Source of the DNA: Ruminococcaceae bacterium UBA2719
GTDB taxonomy: Bacteria; Bacillota; Clostridia; Oscillospirales; Acutalibacteraceae
Assembly: GCA_002353935.1 (NCBI GenBank)
Contig: DEKP01000013.1
Location: 523 to 47,887 of the forward strand
DNA length: 47,365 bases
Direction of reading: 5' to 3'
A program made the translations under genes and the position numbers. Below, piece by piece: positions 6,692 to 15,742 of this stretch. The notes beneath the pieces were generated by a model. It ran no database searches, was not told the origin of the DNA, and saw only the letters and a program-made list of their open reading frames with translations. The stretch's first letter is position 1. Each line of letters begins with the position of its first letter.

Positions 6692-7918
6692 TTATTTTAT
6701 TATTGCTTTATGATAAACCTTTTTGCCTTTTTTAATAATTACATATCCTTTTTCAAAAGCAGATTTTGAAATTTTTGCAAAAATTTCTGTAACCTTTTTA
6801 TCATCAACCGATACGCCGCCTTGAGTTATCAGTCGCTTGCCCTCTCCCTTTGAGGGGATCAAAGAACATTTTATCATTAAATCAAGTACAGAGATTTCCC
6901 CATCTGTTAAATCTTCTTCTGAAATTTGCGTTGTCGGCATATTATCAGTATTTGATCCGTTAGAAAACAGCGCTCTAGCAGCAGATTGAGCATTGATCGC
7001 TTCTTCTTCTCCGTGGATCATTTTTGTCAGTTCATATGCTAAAACTTCCTTAGCTGAATTTAGCTCGCTGCCGGAAAGTTTTTCATATTCTTTTATTTTA
7101 TCAAGCGGTAAAAACGTCAGCATCTTCATACACTTGATAACATCTGCATCATCAACGTTTCTCCAATACTGATAAAAATCAAAAGGACTTGTTTTTTGGG
7201 CAGAAAGCCAAACAGCTCCTTTTTGTGTTTTTCCCATTTTTTTGCCCTCGGAATTTAAGAGCAAATTTATTGTCATAGCATAGGCGTCTTTTTGAAGTTT
7301 TCTTCTAATGAGCTCTGTGCCTGCAAGCATGTTGCTCCACTGATCATCACCGCCAAATTGCATGTTGCATCCGTAACGCTGATACAAAGCATAAAAATCA
7401 TATGCCTGCATAATCATATAATTAAACTCTAAAAACGACAGGCCTTTTTCCATTCTTTGCTTATAGCACTCTGCTCTTAGCATATTATTAACTGAAAAGC
7501 AACCGCCGACTTCTCTTAGAAGCTCAACATAATTCAAATCTAACAACCAATCGGCGTTGTTAACCATAAGCGCCTTATCATCGGAAAAGTCAATGAATTT
7601 GCTCATCTGCTCTTTAAAGCAGTTACAATTGTGCTCTATTGTATCTTTTGTCAGCATCTGGCGCATATCTGTTCTGCCGGAAGGATCTCCTATCATTCCC
7701 GTTCCGCCTCCGATAAGCGCTATCGGCTTGTTTCCAGCCATCTGCAAACGCTTCATAAGACAAAGCGCCATAAAATGTCCAACGTGCAAGCTATCGGCAG
7801 TTGGATCAAACCCTATGTAAAATACAGCCTTGCCGTTATTGACCAGTGTTTTTATTTCTTGTTCGTCAGTAACCTGGGCAATAAGCCCGCGTTCTACAAG
7901 TTCTTCATATACTCCCAA
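6692..7918 (-). CDS. tyrS: Tyrosyl-tRNA synthetase
   Basis: Charges tRNA-Tyr with tyrosine in the cytosol. The class I catalytic core has FDPTADSLHVGH (HIGH motif), the tyrosine pocket (NYMIMQAYDFYALYQRYGC and GGDDQWSN) and KMGKTQ (KMSKS loop). The C-terminal S4 RNA-binding domain ends the protein (VLDLMIKCSLIPSKGEGKRLI). The open frame continues upstream of the chosen start, but AGGAGG at 7931-7926 lies inside it; the TTG at 7918 is 7 nt from this site and gives MGVYEEL, a normal TyrRS start, so the protein is 408 residues. A consensus promoter lies 68 bp upstream. No T-box leader is visible. mscL follows in the same transcript. Confidence 0.96.
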   Translation of the reverse strand: MGVYEELVERGLIAQVTDEQEIKTLVNNGKAVFYIGFDPTADSLHVGHFMALCLMKRLQMAGNKPIALIGGGTGMIGDPSGRTDMRQMLTKDTIEHNCNCFKEQMSKFIDFSDDKALMVNNADWLLDLNYVELLREVGGCFSVNNMLRAECYKQRMEKGLSFLEFNYMIMQAYDFYALYQRYGCNMQFGGDDQWSNMLAGTELIRRKLQKDAYAMTINLLLNSEGKKMGKTQKGAVWLSAQKTSPFDFYQYWRNVDDADVIKCMKMLTFLPLDKIKEYEKLSGSELNSAKEVLAYELTKMIHGEEEAINAQSAARALFSNGSNTDNMPTTQISEEDLTDGEISVLDLMIKCSLIPSKGEGKRLITQGGVSVDDKKVTEIFAKISKSAFEKGYVIIKKGKKVYHKAIIK

Positions 7919-7985
7919 ACTCTTTCCTCCTAAAACAATCAATAATAACTAAAAAGTTGTTTAAAAAAATTAAAACCTTATCAAT

Positions 7986-8014
7986 AGTATATATTTTCTT
8001 TCTTTAAAGGTCAA
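7986..8014 (-). promoter_or_regulatory. Promoter of tyrS-mscL
   Basis: Minus strand: TTGACC (8014-8009), 17-bp spacer, TATACT (7991-7986). The short leader (about 60 nt) leaves no room for a T-box. Confidence 0.7.
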
Positions 8015-8085
8015 GACAATTTATTTTATTATCTGACACAAAACATTAAAGTTTTTTAATTCTTTAAAATAATTACAGCAAAGAA

Positions 8086-10737
8086 TTATTCTTCAGATGA
8101 AGGTACATCTCCCAGGAGATTATTGCGTTCCAACCATTCGTTATAAGTTATAAGAACATCTCTGGCTTTAGAGCCTTGGTGAGGTCCTACAATACCCATC
8201 TGCTCCATATCGTCTATCATTCTTCCTGCTCTGGCGTAGCCAACCTTTAAACGCCGCTGCAGCAGCGAAGTCGAGGCTTGTCCCGCATCAATAACAGTTT
8301 TTATAGCTTCTTCCATCATCGGATCAACATCTGTGTTATCACCTGATGCCGAACCTTCTTTAGATTTTCCGTTGCCGTTTAATTCTTCTGAAGCGATTTT
8401 GCGAATTTTTTCTTCAATTTCACTGTTATAATCTGCCTGATGCGATTTTTTAATAAAGGATGTTACGCGCTCTATCTCTTCATCGCGTGCAAAACAGCCC
8501 TGAACGCGTATCGGTTTAGCACAGCCAACAGGAGAATACAACATATCGCCTCGGCCTATTAATTTTTCTGCACCGCCTGCATCCAAAATCGTACGCGAGT
8601 CAATATTTGAACTAACCTTTAATGCTATTCGGCTGGGGATATTCGCCTTAATAACGCCGGTAATAACGTTAACGGACGGACGCTGTGTCGCAATAATCAA
8701 GTGCATTCCGGCAGCACGCGCCATCTGTGCTAAGCGGCAAATGGCCTCTTCTACCTCTCCGGGAGCTACCATCATCAAATCTGCCAATTCATCAATCGCG
8801 ATTACAATGCGGCTTAGATGTTCTTTAGGAACTTTAAGTCCGTTTACATCCATAACGACCTGCTCTTCTTCGCCGGTCTCTTCGTTTATAATTTTTTCAT
8901 CCTTGTGTTCTTCTATAAAAGCTAAATTCTTATCAATCAACTGATTGTAGGAATTGATATCTTTACAATCGTATTCAGAAAACATTCTGTAACGATTGAG
9001 CATTTCAGACACTGCCCAGTTAAGCGCGCCTGCCGCTTTTTTTGCATCAGATACAACCGGTACCAAGAGATGCGGGATACCCTTATATTTAGAAAACTCA
9101 ACCATTTTAGGATCTATAAGCAAAAGCTTGACTTCATCGGGAGAAGCCTTGAACAAAATGCTCATTAAAAGAGAATTTACGCATACAGATTTACCTGAGC
9201 CAGTAGTACCTGCAATCAATAAATGTGGCATCGATGCTAAATCAGTAATCACTATTGTTCCGGAAATATCTCTGCCCAAGACACAATCAAGCTTACTCTT
9301 CCCTTTTCTAAAATCATCAGAGTCAATAAGTTCTCTGAGCGTTACCATACTCTTGACCTTATTAGGTACTTCAATTCCCACAGCAGCCTTGCCGGGAATA
9401 GGCGCTTCTATTCTTACTCCATTTGCAGCTAAATTCAGAGCGATATCATCAGACAAATTTGTAATTTTGCTTATCTTAACACCTGCGGCTGGCTGCAGCT
9501 CATATCTCGTTACCGAAGGTCCGCGGCAGATATTTATTATACTTGCGTTTACACCAAAGCTTTTTAAGGTTTCTACTAATTTGGTAGCATTGCTCTGCAT
9601 TTCGTTATATGCGCTGTCAGTTTCGCTGTCTACTGCCGGATCAAGCAATTTGACCGGAGGATATGTATAGGTTGCTTTTTTCGTTTCGTCTGTATTTTTT
9701 GCAGCTTTAGCTGCATTGTTTGAAATTTGCTTTTTGATTTCATTTTCTTCTTCTGTAATATCAATTGGTACCGTTTCGGGATCGGGCTGTTTTGCACCGT
9801 CAGATATGTGATTTGTGTTCTTCTTATTGGATATACGCTTTGCAACAGCCGTAACATCAAGCTCGGAATCGGGCGTAATACCTGAATTTGCGTTATTTAT
9901 AATATCAATTATATTTTGATCCTGCATTTGCTCAGGTGTTTTTGCTTTTTTCCTGTTTTTAGGCGAATTGTCCAAAGCTATGTCAATTTTGGTATTATCA
10001 TTTCTGCTGCGCTCAAACAAAGAAAAAGAATCTTTCTCATTATTTTCATATTCCTGTGCATATTTTTCTCGCTCAATTCGGCGACGCTCTCTATGCTCGA
10101 GATGACGGTTATACTGCTTTTTCGCAACATTGGCAATATCAACCAATGTAATACCCGTAAGCAGCATTATACATACTATAAGCACCAAAATACAAACTAT
10201 AATTGACGGCGCGTTTGTTAAGTACAGTCTCATAGGATAACCTAAAACTGCTCCTAACATTCCGCACATACTCTCTCTTTCAAATGATCCCAGATAGGCT
10301 GATGAGAGCGCCTGAAAATATCCGTTACCATCGTTATAATCAACATGTCCGCAAAGATAAATTAAAGTACATGCAAACACCACAATACATATCGATAGCA
10401 TAACTTTGGCACCCTTATGCGACATTTGTTTTTCTTTTGCCGTCATAACGCCTAAATATAAGAAAACAAAAGGTACAAGTAAAAAACAAATACCAAAAAC
10501 ACCAAAGAAAAATGATCTTATACTATACCAAACCTTTGCGCCCTTAATAATAACTAACGATAAAAACAACACCGCTATAGCGCATAATATAATCGCCTTT
10601 ACCTGAGGATTCAAGGCGGTTTTCTGAGGTTTTCCGGAACGGCTTTTCGGCGTTGATTTTTTTGTTGTTTTTGTATTCTTTTTGGTTGAAGTTCTTTTGG
10701 TAGCCGACGCGGAACGGGTCGATTTTTTAGCCGCCAA
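8086..10737 (-). CDS. ftsK: DNA translocase FtsK/SpoIIIE
   Basis: Pumps chromosomal DNA through the closing division or sporulation septum. The 883-residue protein has a basic N-terminus, about four membrane helices (about 45-200), a charged linker of about 170 residues, then the motor: alpha/beta domains with Walker A GTTGSGKS (about residue 511), Walker B IVIAIDELADLM and IATQRPSVNVITGVIKANI. A C-terminal winged-helix gamma domain (STSLLQRRLKVGYARAGRMI) reads the polar DNA motifs. ATP-driven translocation is known for the family; whether this copy serves vegetative division, sporulation or both is not visible. The upstream GTG at 10746 touches the AGGAG site; the TTG at 10737 is spaced 8 nt from it and is chosen. 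Third gene of a tepA-uppP-ftsK run. Confidence 0.95.
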   Translation of the reverse strand: MAAKKSTRSASATKRTSTKKNTKTTKKSTPKSRSGKPQKTALNPQVKAIILCAIAVLFLSLVIIKGAKVWYSIRSFFFGVFGICFLLVPFVFLYLGVMTAKEKQMSHKGAKVMLSICIVVFACTLIYLCGHVDYNDGNGYFQALSSAYLGSFERESMCGMLGAVLGYPMRLYLTNAPSIIVCILVLIVCIMLLTGITLVDIANVAKKQYNRHLEHRERRRIEREKYAQEYENNEKDSFSLFERSRNDNTKIDIALDNSPKNRKKAKTPEQMQDQNIIDIINNANSGITPDSELDVTAVAKRISNKKNTNHISDGAKQPDPETVPIDITEEENEIKKQISNNAAKAAKNTDETKKATYTYPPVKLLDPAVDSETDSAYNEMQSNATKLVETLKSFGVNASIINICRGPSVTRYELQPAAGVKISKITNLSDDIALNLAANGVRIEAPIPGKAAVGIEVPNKVKSMVTLRELIDSDDFRKGKSKLDCVLGRDISGTIVITDLASMPHLLIAGTTGSGKSVCVNSLLMSILFKASPDEVKLLLIDPKMVEFSKYKGIPHLLVPVVSDAKKAAGALNWAVSEMLNRYRMFSEYDCKDINSYNQLIDKNLAFIEEHKDEKIINEETGEEEQVVMDVNGLKVPKEHLSRIVIAIDELADLMMVAPGEVEEAICRLAQMARAAGMHLIIATQRPSVNVITGVIKANIPSRIALKVSSNIDSRTILDAGGAEKLIGRGDMLYSPVGCAKPIRVQGCFARDEEIERVTSFIKKSHQADYNSEIEEKIRKIASEELNGNGKSKEGSASGDNTDVDPMMEEAIKTVIDAGQASTSLLQRRLKVGYARAGRMIDDMEQMGIVGPHQGSKARDVLITYNEWLERNNLLGDVPSSEE

Positions 10738-10806
10738 ATTGATCACTCCTATTTTTTATAATTCTTTTTAATAAATTCTGTTTGCAATATCATTCTTTAC
10801 AGTAAA

Positions 10807-11739
10807 TTAAATCGGTGAACCTGTAAACAAATTGACTCCCTTGGTCATTTCCAAAATGCTGATAACAATTATGGCGATACCGACTATTGCAGTATATATA
10901 ATAAATATATACATTTTATCAGTCTTAAGCAACCACTTAAACAACGCGATAGAAAGATATCCTACTACCGCCGCTACGACTACACCGACAATAATTACCG
11001 ACAAATCTATATTAATCCCCTGTGGTGATGCGAGCGTATCTTTTAGTTCTAACAAAGCTGCTGCTATAATAGAAGGAATAGCTATAACAAACGTGTAGTC
11101 AAAAGCCGTCTGCTTATTAATTCCTCTGAGTTCTCCGGCTGAAAGCGTTGAACCCGAGCGAGAGAGCCCGGGAAATATCGCCGCACAGCACTGAACTAAA
11201 CCAACCGTCAGCGCATCTAAAACAGTCATTTCGGTTCTTCCTTGTTGAAATTTGCCATGTTTTCCAACACAAAGCATTTTGTTGTTTTTTATATTTCCTG
11301 CCAACAGTAAAACTGAGGTAACCAGCAAAGATATACCTACAACTATAAAAAATCTGTCAGCTGTAAACAGATCGGCCAAATCCTTGATTTTTAAATCTGT
11401 TGACGGAATAGGCATAAATAGTAAGAAAAGCGGCAAAAGCCCGATAATCAGCATTATTATCATTCTGCGGTCGTGGCTCATGTTTTTCCACGAGAACTTA
11501 CCGGTAAATATATCTCCGATCATTTTGAAAAATTCTTTTATAAGTCTGAAAATCAGCTTATAATAAAACGCACATACTGCAACAAGAGTCCCTATATGTA
11601 ACATAACATTAAAAAACAAATTGTTGTCGGAAACACCCAAAATATGCTGAGTTATGGTAAGATGCCCGCTGCTTGAAACAGGCAAAAACTCAGTCAGTCC
11701 CTGCACAATCCCTTGAATGACTGCATCAAAAATGCTCAT
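10807..11739 (-). CDS. uppP: Undecaprenyl-diphosphatase
   Basis: Membrane enzyme that removes one phosphate from undecaprenyl diphosphate so that the lipid carrier can be reused in peptidoglycan and wall polymer synthesis; also linked to bacitracin resistance. The 310-residue protein is rich in membrane helices and has both signature motifs of the BacA family: GLTEFLPVSSSGHL (about 15-28) and FPGLSRSGST (about 190-199), which carry the catalytic Glu, Ser and Arg residues. AAGGAG stands 7 nt before the ATG. It is 41 bp after tepA and 69 bp before ftsK. Its substrate comes from the isoprenoid route that includes ispD and ispF at 26.9-28.1 kb. Confidence 0.95.
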   Translation of the reverse strand: MSIFDAVIQGIVQGLTEFLPVSSSGHLTITQHILGVSDNNLFFNVMLHIGTLVAVCAFYYKLIFRLIKEFFKMIGDIFTGKFSWKNMSHDRRMIIMLIIGLLPLFLLFMPIPSTDLKIKDLADLFTADRFFIVVGISLLVTSVLLLAGNIKNNKMLCVGKHGKFQQGRTEMTVLDALTVGLVQCCAAIFPGLSRSGSTLSAGELRGINKQTAFDYTFVIAIPSIIAAALLELKDTLASPQGINIDLSVIIVGVVVAAVVGYLSIALFKWLLKTDKMYIFIIYTAIVGIAIIVISILEMTKGVNLFTGSPI

Positions 11740-11780
11740 AATAATACTCCTTATGTAACACCCGCTAGGGTGGTTATTGA

Positions 11781-12563
11781 TTATTCTTCATCATTTTCAT
11801 AGTTTTCATTATTTATCATATCATATAGATAATCTGTAGCGTCAGCAAGAGTTCCGACCTCGTCGATCAAGCCGCAGTCTACTGCCTCTTGTCCCTGAAG
11901 AATCGTTCCGATATCGGTAACAAGCTCTCCCGTGTTTAATACAAGTGCAGAATAATCTTCGAAGCTTATGGATGAATTATCAACTATAAACTGAGTTATA
12001 CGCTCCTGCATTTTTTGAAAATACTCAAACGTTTGCTGCACTCCTACAGTAAGCCCTGTAGTACGCACCGGATGGACTGTCATAGACGCGCTTTTTGCTA
12101 TAAAGCTTTTATCGGCAGAAACTGCAAGCGGTATACCTATAGAGTGTCCTCCACCGATTACGATTGATACCGACGGCTTTTTCATTCCGGAAATCATCTC
12201 TGCTATTGCAAGGCCTGCTTCAACATCTCCGCCGACTGTATTTAACAGCAGTAAAAGACCTTTAATATTTTCGTCTTCATCAATTGCAACAAGTTGCGGT
12301 ATAATATGCTCGTATTTTGTAGTTTTTGTATTTGACGGCAGAACATAGTGACCTTCTATTTGTCCTATAATAGTCAGACAATAAATAAGATCTTCACCTC
12401 TATGAGTAATAACGCTGCCTGTATGAAATATCGCGTCAATATGATTTTCGCTTTCCAAATTGGTTTTTTCTTCGTCATCTGATTTAGGCTCTGATTGTAT
12501 TTCATCCGGCTTTTCGTCGCCGCAGTCTTTATCATTATAAATACTATGAATATCGCGCTTCAT
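11781..12563 (-). CDS. tepA: ClpP/SDH-fold serine protease, TepA type
   Basis: ClpP-like protease of the TepA/YmfB group. The 260-residue protein has an acidic N-terminus, then the ClpP/crotonase fold: YCLTIIGQIEGHYVLP, LLLLNTVGGDVEAGLAIAEMI, the nucleophile region IGGGHSIGIPLAVSADK (Ser) and SASMTVHPVRTTG (His). It has the overall fold but not the exact ClpP active-site context. TepA in B. subtilis has been linked to protein secretion and to breakdown of small spore proteins; its role here is inferred. The frame stays open for 30 codons upstream, but GGAGGT at 12576-12571 fits the ATG at 12563 (spacing 7). The tepA-to-ftsK/spoIIIE neighbourhood is the same as in Bacillus. Confidence 0.85.
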   Translation of the reverse strand: MKRDIHSIYNDKDCGDEKPDEIQSEPKSDDEEKTNLESENHIDAIFHTGSVITHRGEDLIYCLTIIGQIEGHYVLPSNTKTTKYEHIIPQLVAIDEDENIKGLLLLLNTVGGDVEAGLAIAEMISGMKKPSVSIVIGGGHSIGIPLAVSADKSFIAKSASMTVHPVRTTGLTVGVQQTFEYFQKMQERITQFIVDNSSISFEDYSALVLNTGELVTDIGTILQGQEAVDCGLIDEVGTLADATDYLYDMINNENYENDEE

Positions 12564-12624
12564 TATATGCACCTCCGTAAATAGTTTTCCGAAAAGGTAC
12601 AAAATAATGTATACAGATATTGGT

Positions 12625-12653
12625 ATTATAACATTATTTAGTATTTTCTTCAA
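12625..12653 (-). promoter_or_regulatory. Promoter of tepA-uppP-ftsK
   Basis: Minus strand: TTGAAG (12653-12648), 17-bp spacer, TATAAT (12630-12625) with TGT before it (extended -10). The leader to the tepA start is about 55 nt. Confidence 0.65.
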
Positions 12654-12733
12654 GAAAAATTAGTAAATTTCTAAATAATAATATTATTTTATTCAGTTTA
12701 TAGTATGCTAAACTCATATTAATGGAGGATACT

Positions 12734-13987
12734 GTGAATACAAATATAACTTATGCTATCGTTATTGTTGTTTTGCTGATGATGTCAGCTTTCTTCTCGT
12801 GTGTAGAAACAGCTTTTTCTTGTGCAAATACAATAAGACTTAAAAATCTCAAAAATTCCGGCAGCAAAAAAGCAAAACACGCCTTGTGGATTTGCGATCA
12901 TTTTGACAAGGCTTTAACCGCTATACTGATCGGAAATAATATTGTAAATATCGCAAGCTCTGCTCTTGCGACGATAATATGTATAAACTTGTTTCAAAAT
13001 TACGGCGCAGCTATTGCTACGGGCTCTATCACTCTTTTAGTATTAACGTTCGGTGAGGTTATTCCCAAATGTTTTGGCAAAGAAGCTACGGATAAAATCA
13101 CACTTCACACGGGACTTATACTGAGAGCGCTAACCTATCTTCTGCTGCCTTTTGTTTACTTTTTTATTATGATAAAAACCTTAGCGCTTAAAATCGCGCA
13201 TGTAAACAAAGACTCGCCGTCGGTTACTGAAGACGAGCTAAAATATATTATTGAATCTATTGAAGAAGAAGGTATACTTGAAGAACAAGAATCTGAACTT
13301 GTACAGTCGGCGCTCGATTTTGATGAAAAAACTGCCCTTGAAATCCTAACTCCAAGAGTAGATGTTACAGCAATTGATATTGATGACAGCCCGGACAAAA
13401 TCCGAAATATCATACTAAAGGACCGTTATTCACGCATACCTGTTTACAAAGATAATATTGATAATATCATCGGTATACTTCACTCGCGCGATTATCTTGA
13501 AAAAATCATTTTGGAAGAAGAAATCGACATAAAGGCTCTTCTCACACCTGCACACTTCATTTACAAAACTTTGCGGCTTTCTGATATATTAAATGATTTT
13601 AAAGCAAATAAGCTTCACATTGCAATTGTTACAGATGAATACGGCGGGATGCTCGGAATCGTTACCATGGAAGATTTGATCGAAGAAATTGTAGGCGATA
13701 TATGGGATGAGGACGAAGAAATCGAACATACCTACACAAAATTAAAAAACGGGCGATATCTTGTATCGGGCGATATGGATTTATCGGATTTATTCGAAAT
13801 GCTCGGTATTGAACCTAACGAAGACGTTGAAAGTATATCTGTAGGCGGATTTATAGCAGAGAGCCTGGGCGACATACCAATTGTCGGTCAAAGTGTAGAA
13901 TATGAAGGAATAAAACTAATCGTAAAGCGCGTTAAAAATCACCGCATCATCTTTGCACTTGTAGAAAATATCTCAAAAAAGAAATAA
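12734..13987 (+). CDS. CNNM/CBS/CorC_HlyC-domain membrane transporter-like protein
   Basis: Member of the hemolysin C / CorC / MpfA group, thought to export Mg2+ or related ions. Order of domains in the 417 residues: CNNM membrane domain with about four helices (1-180; contains MMSAFFSCVETAFSCAN and FGEVIPK), two CBS domains (about 195-325; LTPRVDVTAIDID, DRYSRIPVYKDNIDNIIGIL, VTDEYGGMLGIVTMEDLIEEIVGDI) and a C-terminal CorC_HlyC domain (about 335-412). An ATG at 12722 is in frame, but GGAGG (12724-12728) overlaps it; the GTG at 12734 is 5 nt behind this site and is chosen. Single gene, divergent from tepA. Transport activity is inferred from family; older hemolysin labels are not supported. 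Confidence 0.9.
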   Translation: MNTNITYAIVIVVLLMMSAFFSCVETAFSCANTIRLKNLKNSGSKKAKHALWICDHFDKALTAILIGNNIVNIASSALATIICINLFQNYGAAIATGSITLLVLTFGEVIPKCFGKEATDKITLHTGLILRALTYLLLPFVYFFIMIKTLALKIAHVNKDSPSVTEDELKYIIESIEEEGILEEQESELVQSALDFDEKTALEILTPRVDVTAIDIDDSPDKIRNIILKDRYSRIPVYKDNIDNIIGILHSRDYLEKIILEEEIDIKALLTPAHFIYKTLRLSDILNDFKANKLHIAIVTDEYGGMLGIVTMEDLIEEIVGDIWDEDEEIEHTYTKLKNGRYLVSGDMDLSDLFEMLGIEPNEDVESISVGGFIAESLGDIPIVGQSVEYEGIKLIVKRVKNHRIIFALVENISKKK

Positions 13988-14017
13988 AAATTACTAAGAA
14001 AACACAAAATACTGTAT

Positions 14018-14049
14018 AAAAGAGCAGGGACATCAGTCCTGCTCTTTTT
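14018..14049. terminator. Bidirectional terminator between corC-type gene and rnmV
   Basis: Stem AAAAGAGCAGG (14018-14028) / CCTGCTCTTTT (14038-14048), A and T runs on either side. It overlaps the last codons of rnmV. Confidence 0.85.
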
Positions 14050-14662
14050 CGTTTACGTTAATATGCTTAGCAACAAAATCATAAAATTCTTTTTTAGAAA
14101 AAATATAATTTACAGTTTCTATCATAGCGTTTGTTGTAATATAGGTAGGTAAATCCAATGCTTTTAATATAGACGTTCTTTTTTTTGCGCTGTCCTCTCT
14201 TCCGGTCAGACCTAAATTATAAAAGTCAATTTTTTCTATTTGCTGCTGTATAGCATCATTCTCGTTTTCTCCGATTATTACAGCTCCGCTTCGATGTATT
14301 GCATCCAGCAAAATATTTTCATCTATCCCCTCTACTCCCAGTTTGCCTTCTTTTGAAAATTCTGACTTGCGTTTTTCTTTGCCTAAAATCTCAGGGATAT
14401 AGCAGTTTTTTATTTTCTCTTTTGGAACAATTCCTTTGAGAAAATTTCTTATCACAAAGCCTGCGGAATCGGAATCTGTCATAATAAGCAAGCCCTTATT
14501 TTCCGCTGCCTTTCGAATCATATTAACCTTTTCTTTGTCTTTAAAAATCCTAAAGCCGTTCGTTTGAATAATAGGAGAAGCAATTATATTTTTCAGCTTA
14601 ATCTTGTCATATTTTCCTTCTACTATTATCGCTTCTTTTATATACATTTTTTCTTTATTCAT
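14033..14662 (-). CDS. rnmV: Ribonuclease M5-like Toprim protein
   Basis: RNase M5 matures 5S rRNA by cutting the precursor on both sides of the helix. The 209-residue protein begins with a Toprim domain: KEAIIVEGKYDKIKLKN (catalytic Glu) and LIMTDSDSAGFVIRNFL (the DxD pair), followed by a C-terminal domain (about 110-205) of the kind paired with M5 Toprims. The start at 14662 (MNKEK) has AAGGA 8 nt upstream; longer versions lack a ribosome binding site. It overlaps the end of holA by 8 nt, so the two are translationally coupled. The Toprim call is firm; M5 activity is by family and the 5S rRNA gene is not in the window. Confidence 0.85.
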   Translation of the reverse strand: MNKEKMYIKEAIIVEGKYDKIKLKNIIASPIIQTNGFRIFKDKEKVNMIRKAAENKGLLIMTDSDSAGFVIRNFLKGIVPKEKIKNCYIPEILGKEKRKSEFSKEGKLGVEGIDENILLDAIHRSGAVIIGENENDAIQQQIEKIDFYNLGLTGREDSAKKRTSILKALDLPTYITTNAMIETVNYIFSKKEFYDFVAKHINVNEKEQD

Positions 14663-15740
14663 CGGATCTGTCCTTTGCAAAAGAAGAAAGCTTGCATATA
14701 AGTTTTTCAACCTCAAGAGTATCGTTGACAGACTTTGTAATCAAATCTATATAGGTATTATTTAATTCATCTATACTGCGCCTTAGCGAAATAGTTGTAA
14801 CACTGCCGCTGAGACGTTTTGCTTTATCTAGCTTCCATGACATGTTCTTATATTCAAAATCTTTTGCGATGTCTTTTATATTTTGGCCGCAAGACAAACC
14901 AACTCTGGCTATGTAGGCGTCGCGATAAGTTCTGTATAAATTCATTACTATACTGATCGCAGTTACTTTCTGATAAAAAAGGGTGTTTAAATTATTCAGA
15001 GCTTTATCGGTATCTCCCTTTATTACAAATGAAAACAAATCAAAGATATTAGCGTCTATATTTTTATGCACCACAAGATCTATCGTTTCTCTGGTAATTT
15101 CCTCTTCCAAAGCAAAGGCTGTAAGTTTTTGCATTTCGCTGTGCAGTACATTCAAGTCGTTTCCCACAGAACTTATCAAGTAGCTTGCTGTGAGTTCGCT
15201 CATCGATGAGCCTCCTGCTTTTGCCCATTTGCAAACTTCTCTTTCCAAAGCAAGTTCTCCCTTATGTGTAAATTCGGCACATACGCCCTCTTTATCAACA
15301 AAGTTTATAAGCCGTTTTAAATTAGCGTTCTTGTCTTTAGAATCAAAAAGCAAAGTGGGAATTGTAATAATAACCTTAGTTGTATCCGGTATATCGCTTA
15401 AAATCTTAATAAAGTTTTCAAAATCATCTTTGCTAAAAGCGTCTATTGAAAGATCCCTTAATTCAACAATATTAATATTGCTCATAAACGGCAAAGTTGA
15501 TACTGTATTACTGATACTCATCAAAAGCGCTTTATTTGAAAGCGTTTTGCCGGTAGAAGCGTCCTTTAAGTCCTGCGTTATAACATGAAAATTCATGTCG
15601 TTCAAGGCGCCGTTGGAGAGCTCTTCTTCTATTAATTTTGCATAATGCTTAACCAGAAATTTTTCTTCACCAAAAACAAAATATATATTTTTATAATCTT
15701 TTGACGACAAATGTTTTTTTAATTCTCTGTCTGAAAACAT
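14655..15740 (-). CDS. holA: DNA polymerase III, delta subunit
   Basis: Clamp-loader subunit that opens the beta sliding clamp. The 361-residue protein has the family layout: an N-terminal AAA+-like domain that begins KNIYFVFGEEKFLVKHYAKLIEEEL and contains VVELRD-type and KVIITIP strands, no Walker A motif (normal for delta), a helical middle, and a C-terminal collar domain (SFVIKGDTDKALNNLNTLF, then RTYRDAYIARVG). Starts 2 nt after the comEC stop codon, with GGAG inside the comEC end. comEC-holA is the same order as in B. subtilis. Confidence 0.92.
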   Translation of the reverse strand: MFSDRELKKHLSSKDYKNIYFVFGEEKFLVKHYAKLIEEELSNGALNDMNFHVITQDLKDASTGKTLSNKALLMSISNTVSTLPFMSNINIVELRDLSIDAFSKDDFENFIKILSDIPDTTKVIITIPTLLFDSKDKNANLKRLINFVDKEGVCAEFTHKGELALEREVCKWAKAGGSSMSELTASYLISSVGNDLNVLHSEMQKLTAFALEEEITRETIDLVVHKNIDANIFDLFSFVIKGDTDKALNNLNTLFYQKVTAISIVMNLYRTYRDAYIARVGLSCGQNIKDIAKDFEYKNMSWKLDKAKRLSGSVTTISLRRSIDELNNTYIDLITKSVNDTLEVEKLICKLSSFAKDRSDE

Positions 15741-15742
15741 TT

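Noticed and set aside
7919..7942. Upstream TTG start of tyrS
   Set aside because: The extension contains the AGGAGG ribosome binding site itself; the TTG at 7918 has correct spacing.
7919..8085. T-box leader before tyrS
   Set aside because: No T-box sequence (TGGnACCGCG), specifier loop or terminator; the promoter leaves only about 60 nt of leader.
8996..9670. Long plus-strand open frame (224 codons) opposite ftsK
   Set aside because: Antisense of a conserved motor domain, no ribosome binding site and no recognisable motif.
9630..9860. 76-codon frame on the minus strand inside ftsK
   Set aside because: Other-frame shadow of the charged linker of FtsK.
11757..11775. Hairpin between tepA and uppP as terminator
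   Set aside because: Seven-bp bulged stem without a T run, between two genes that look co-transcribed.
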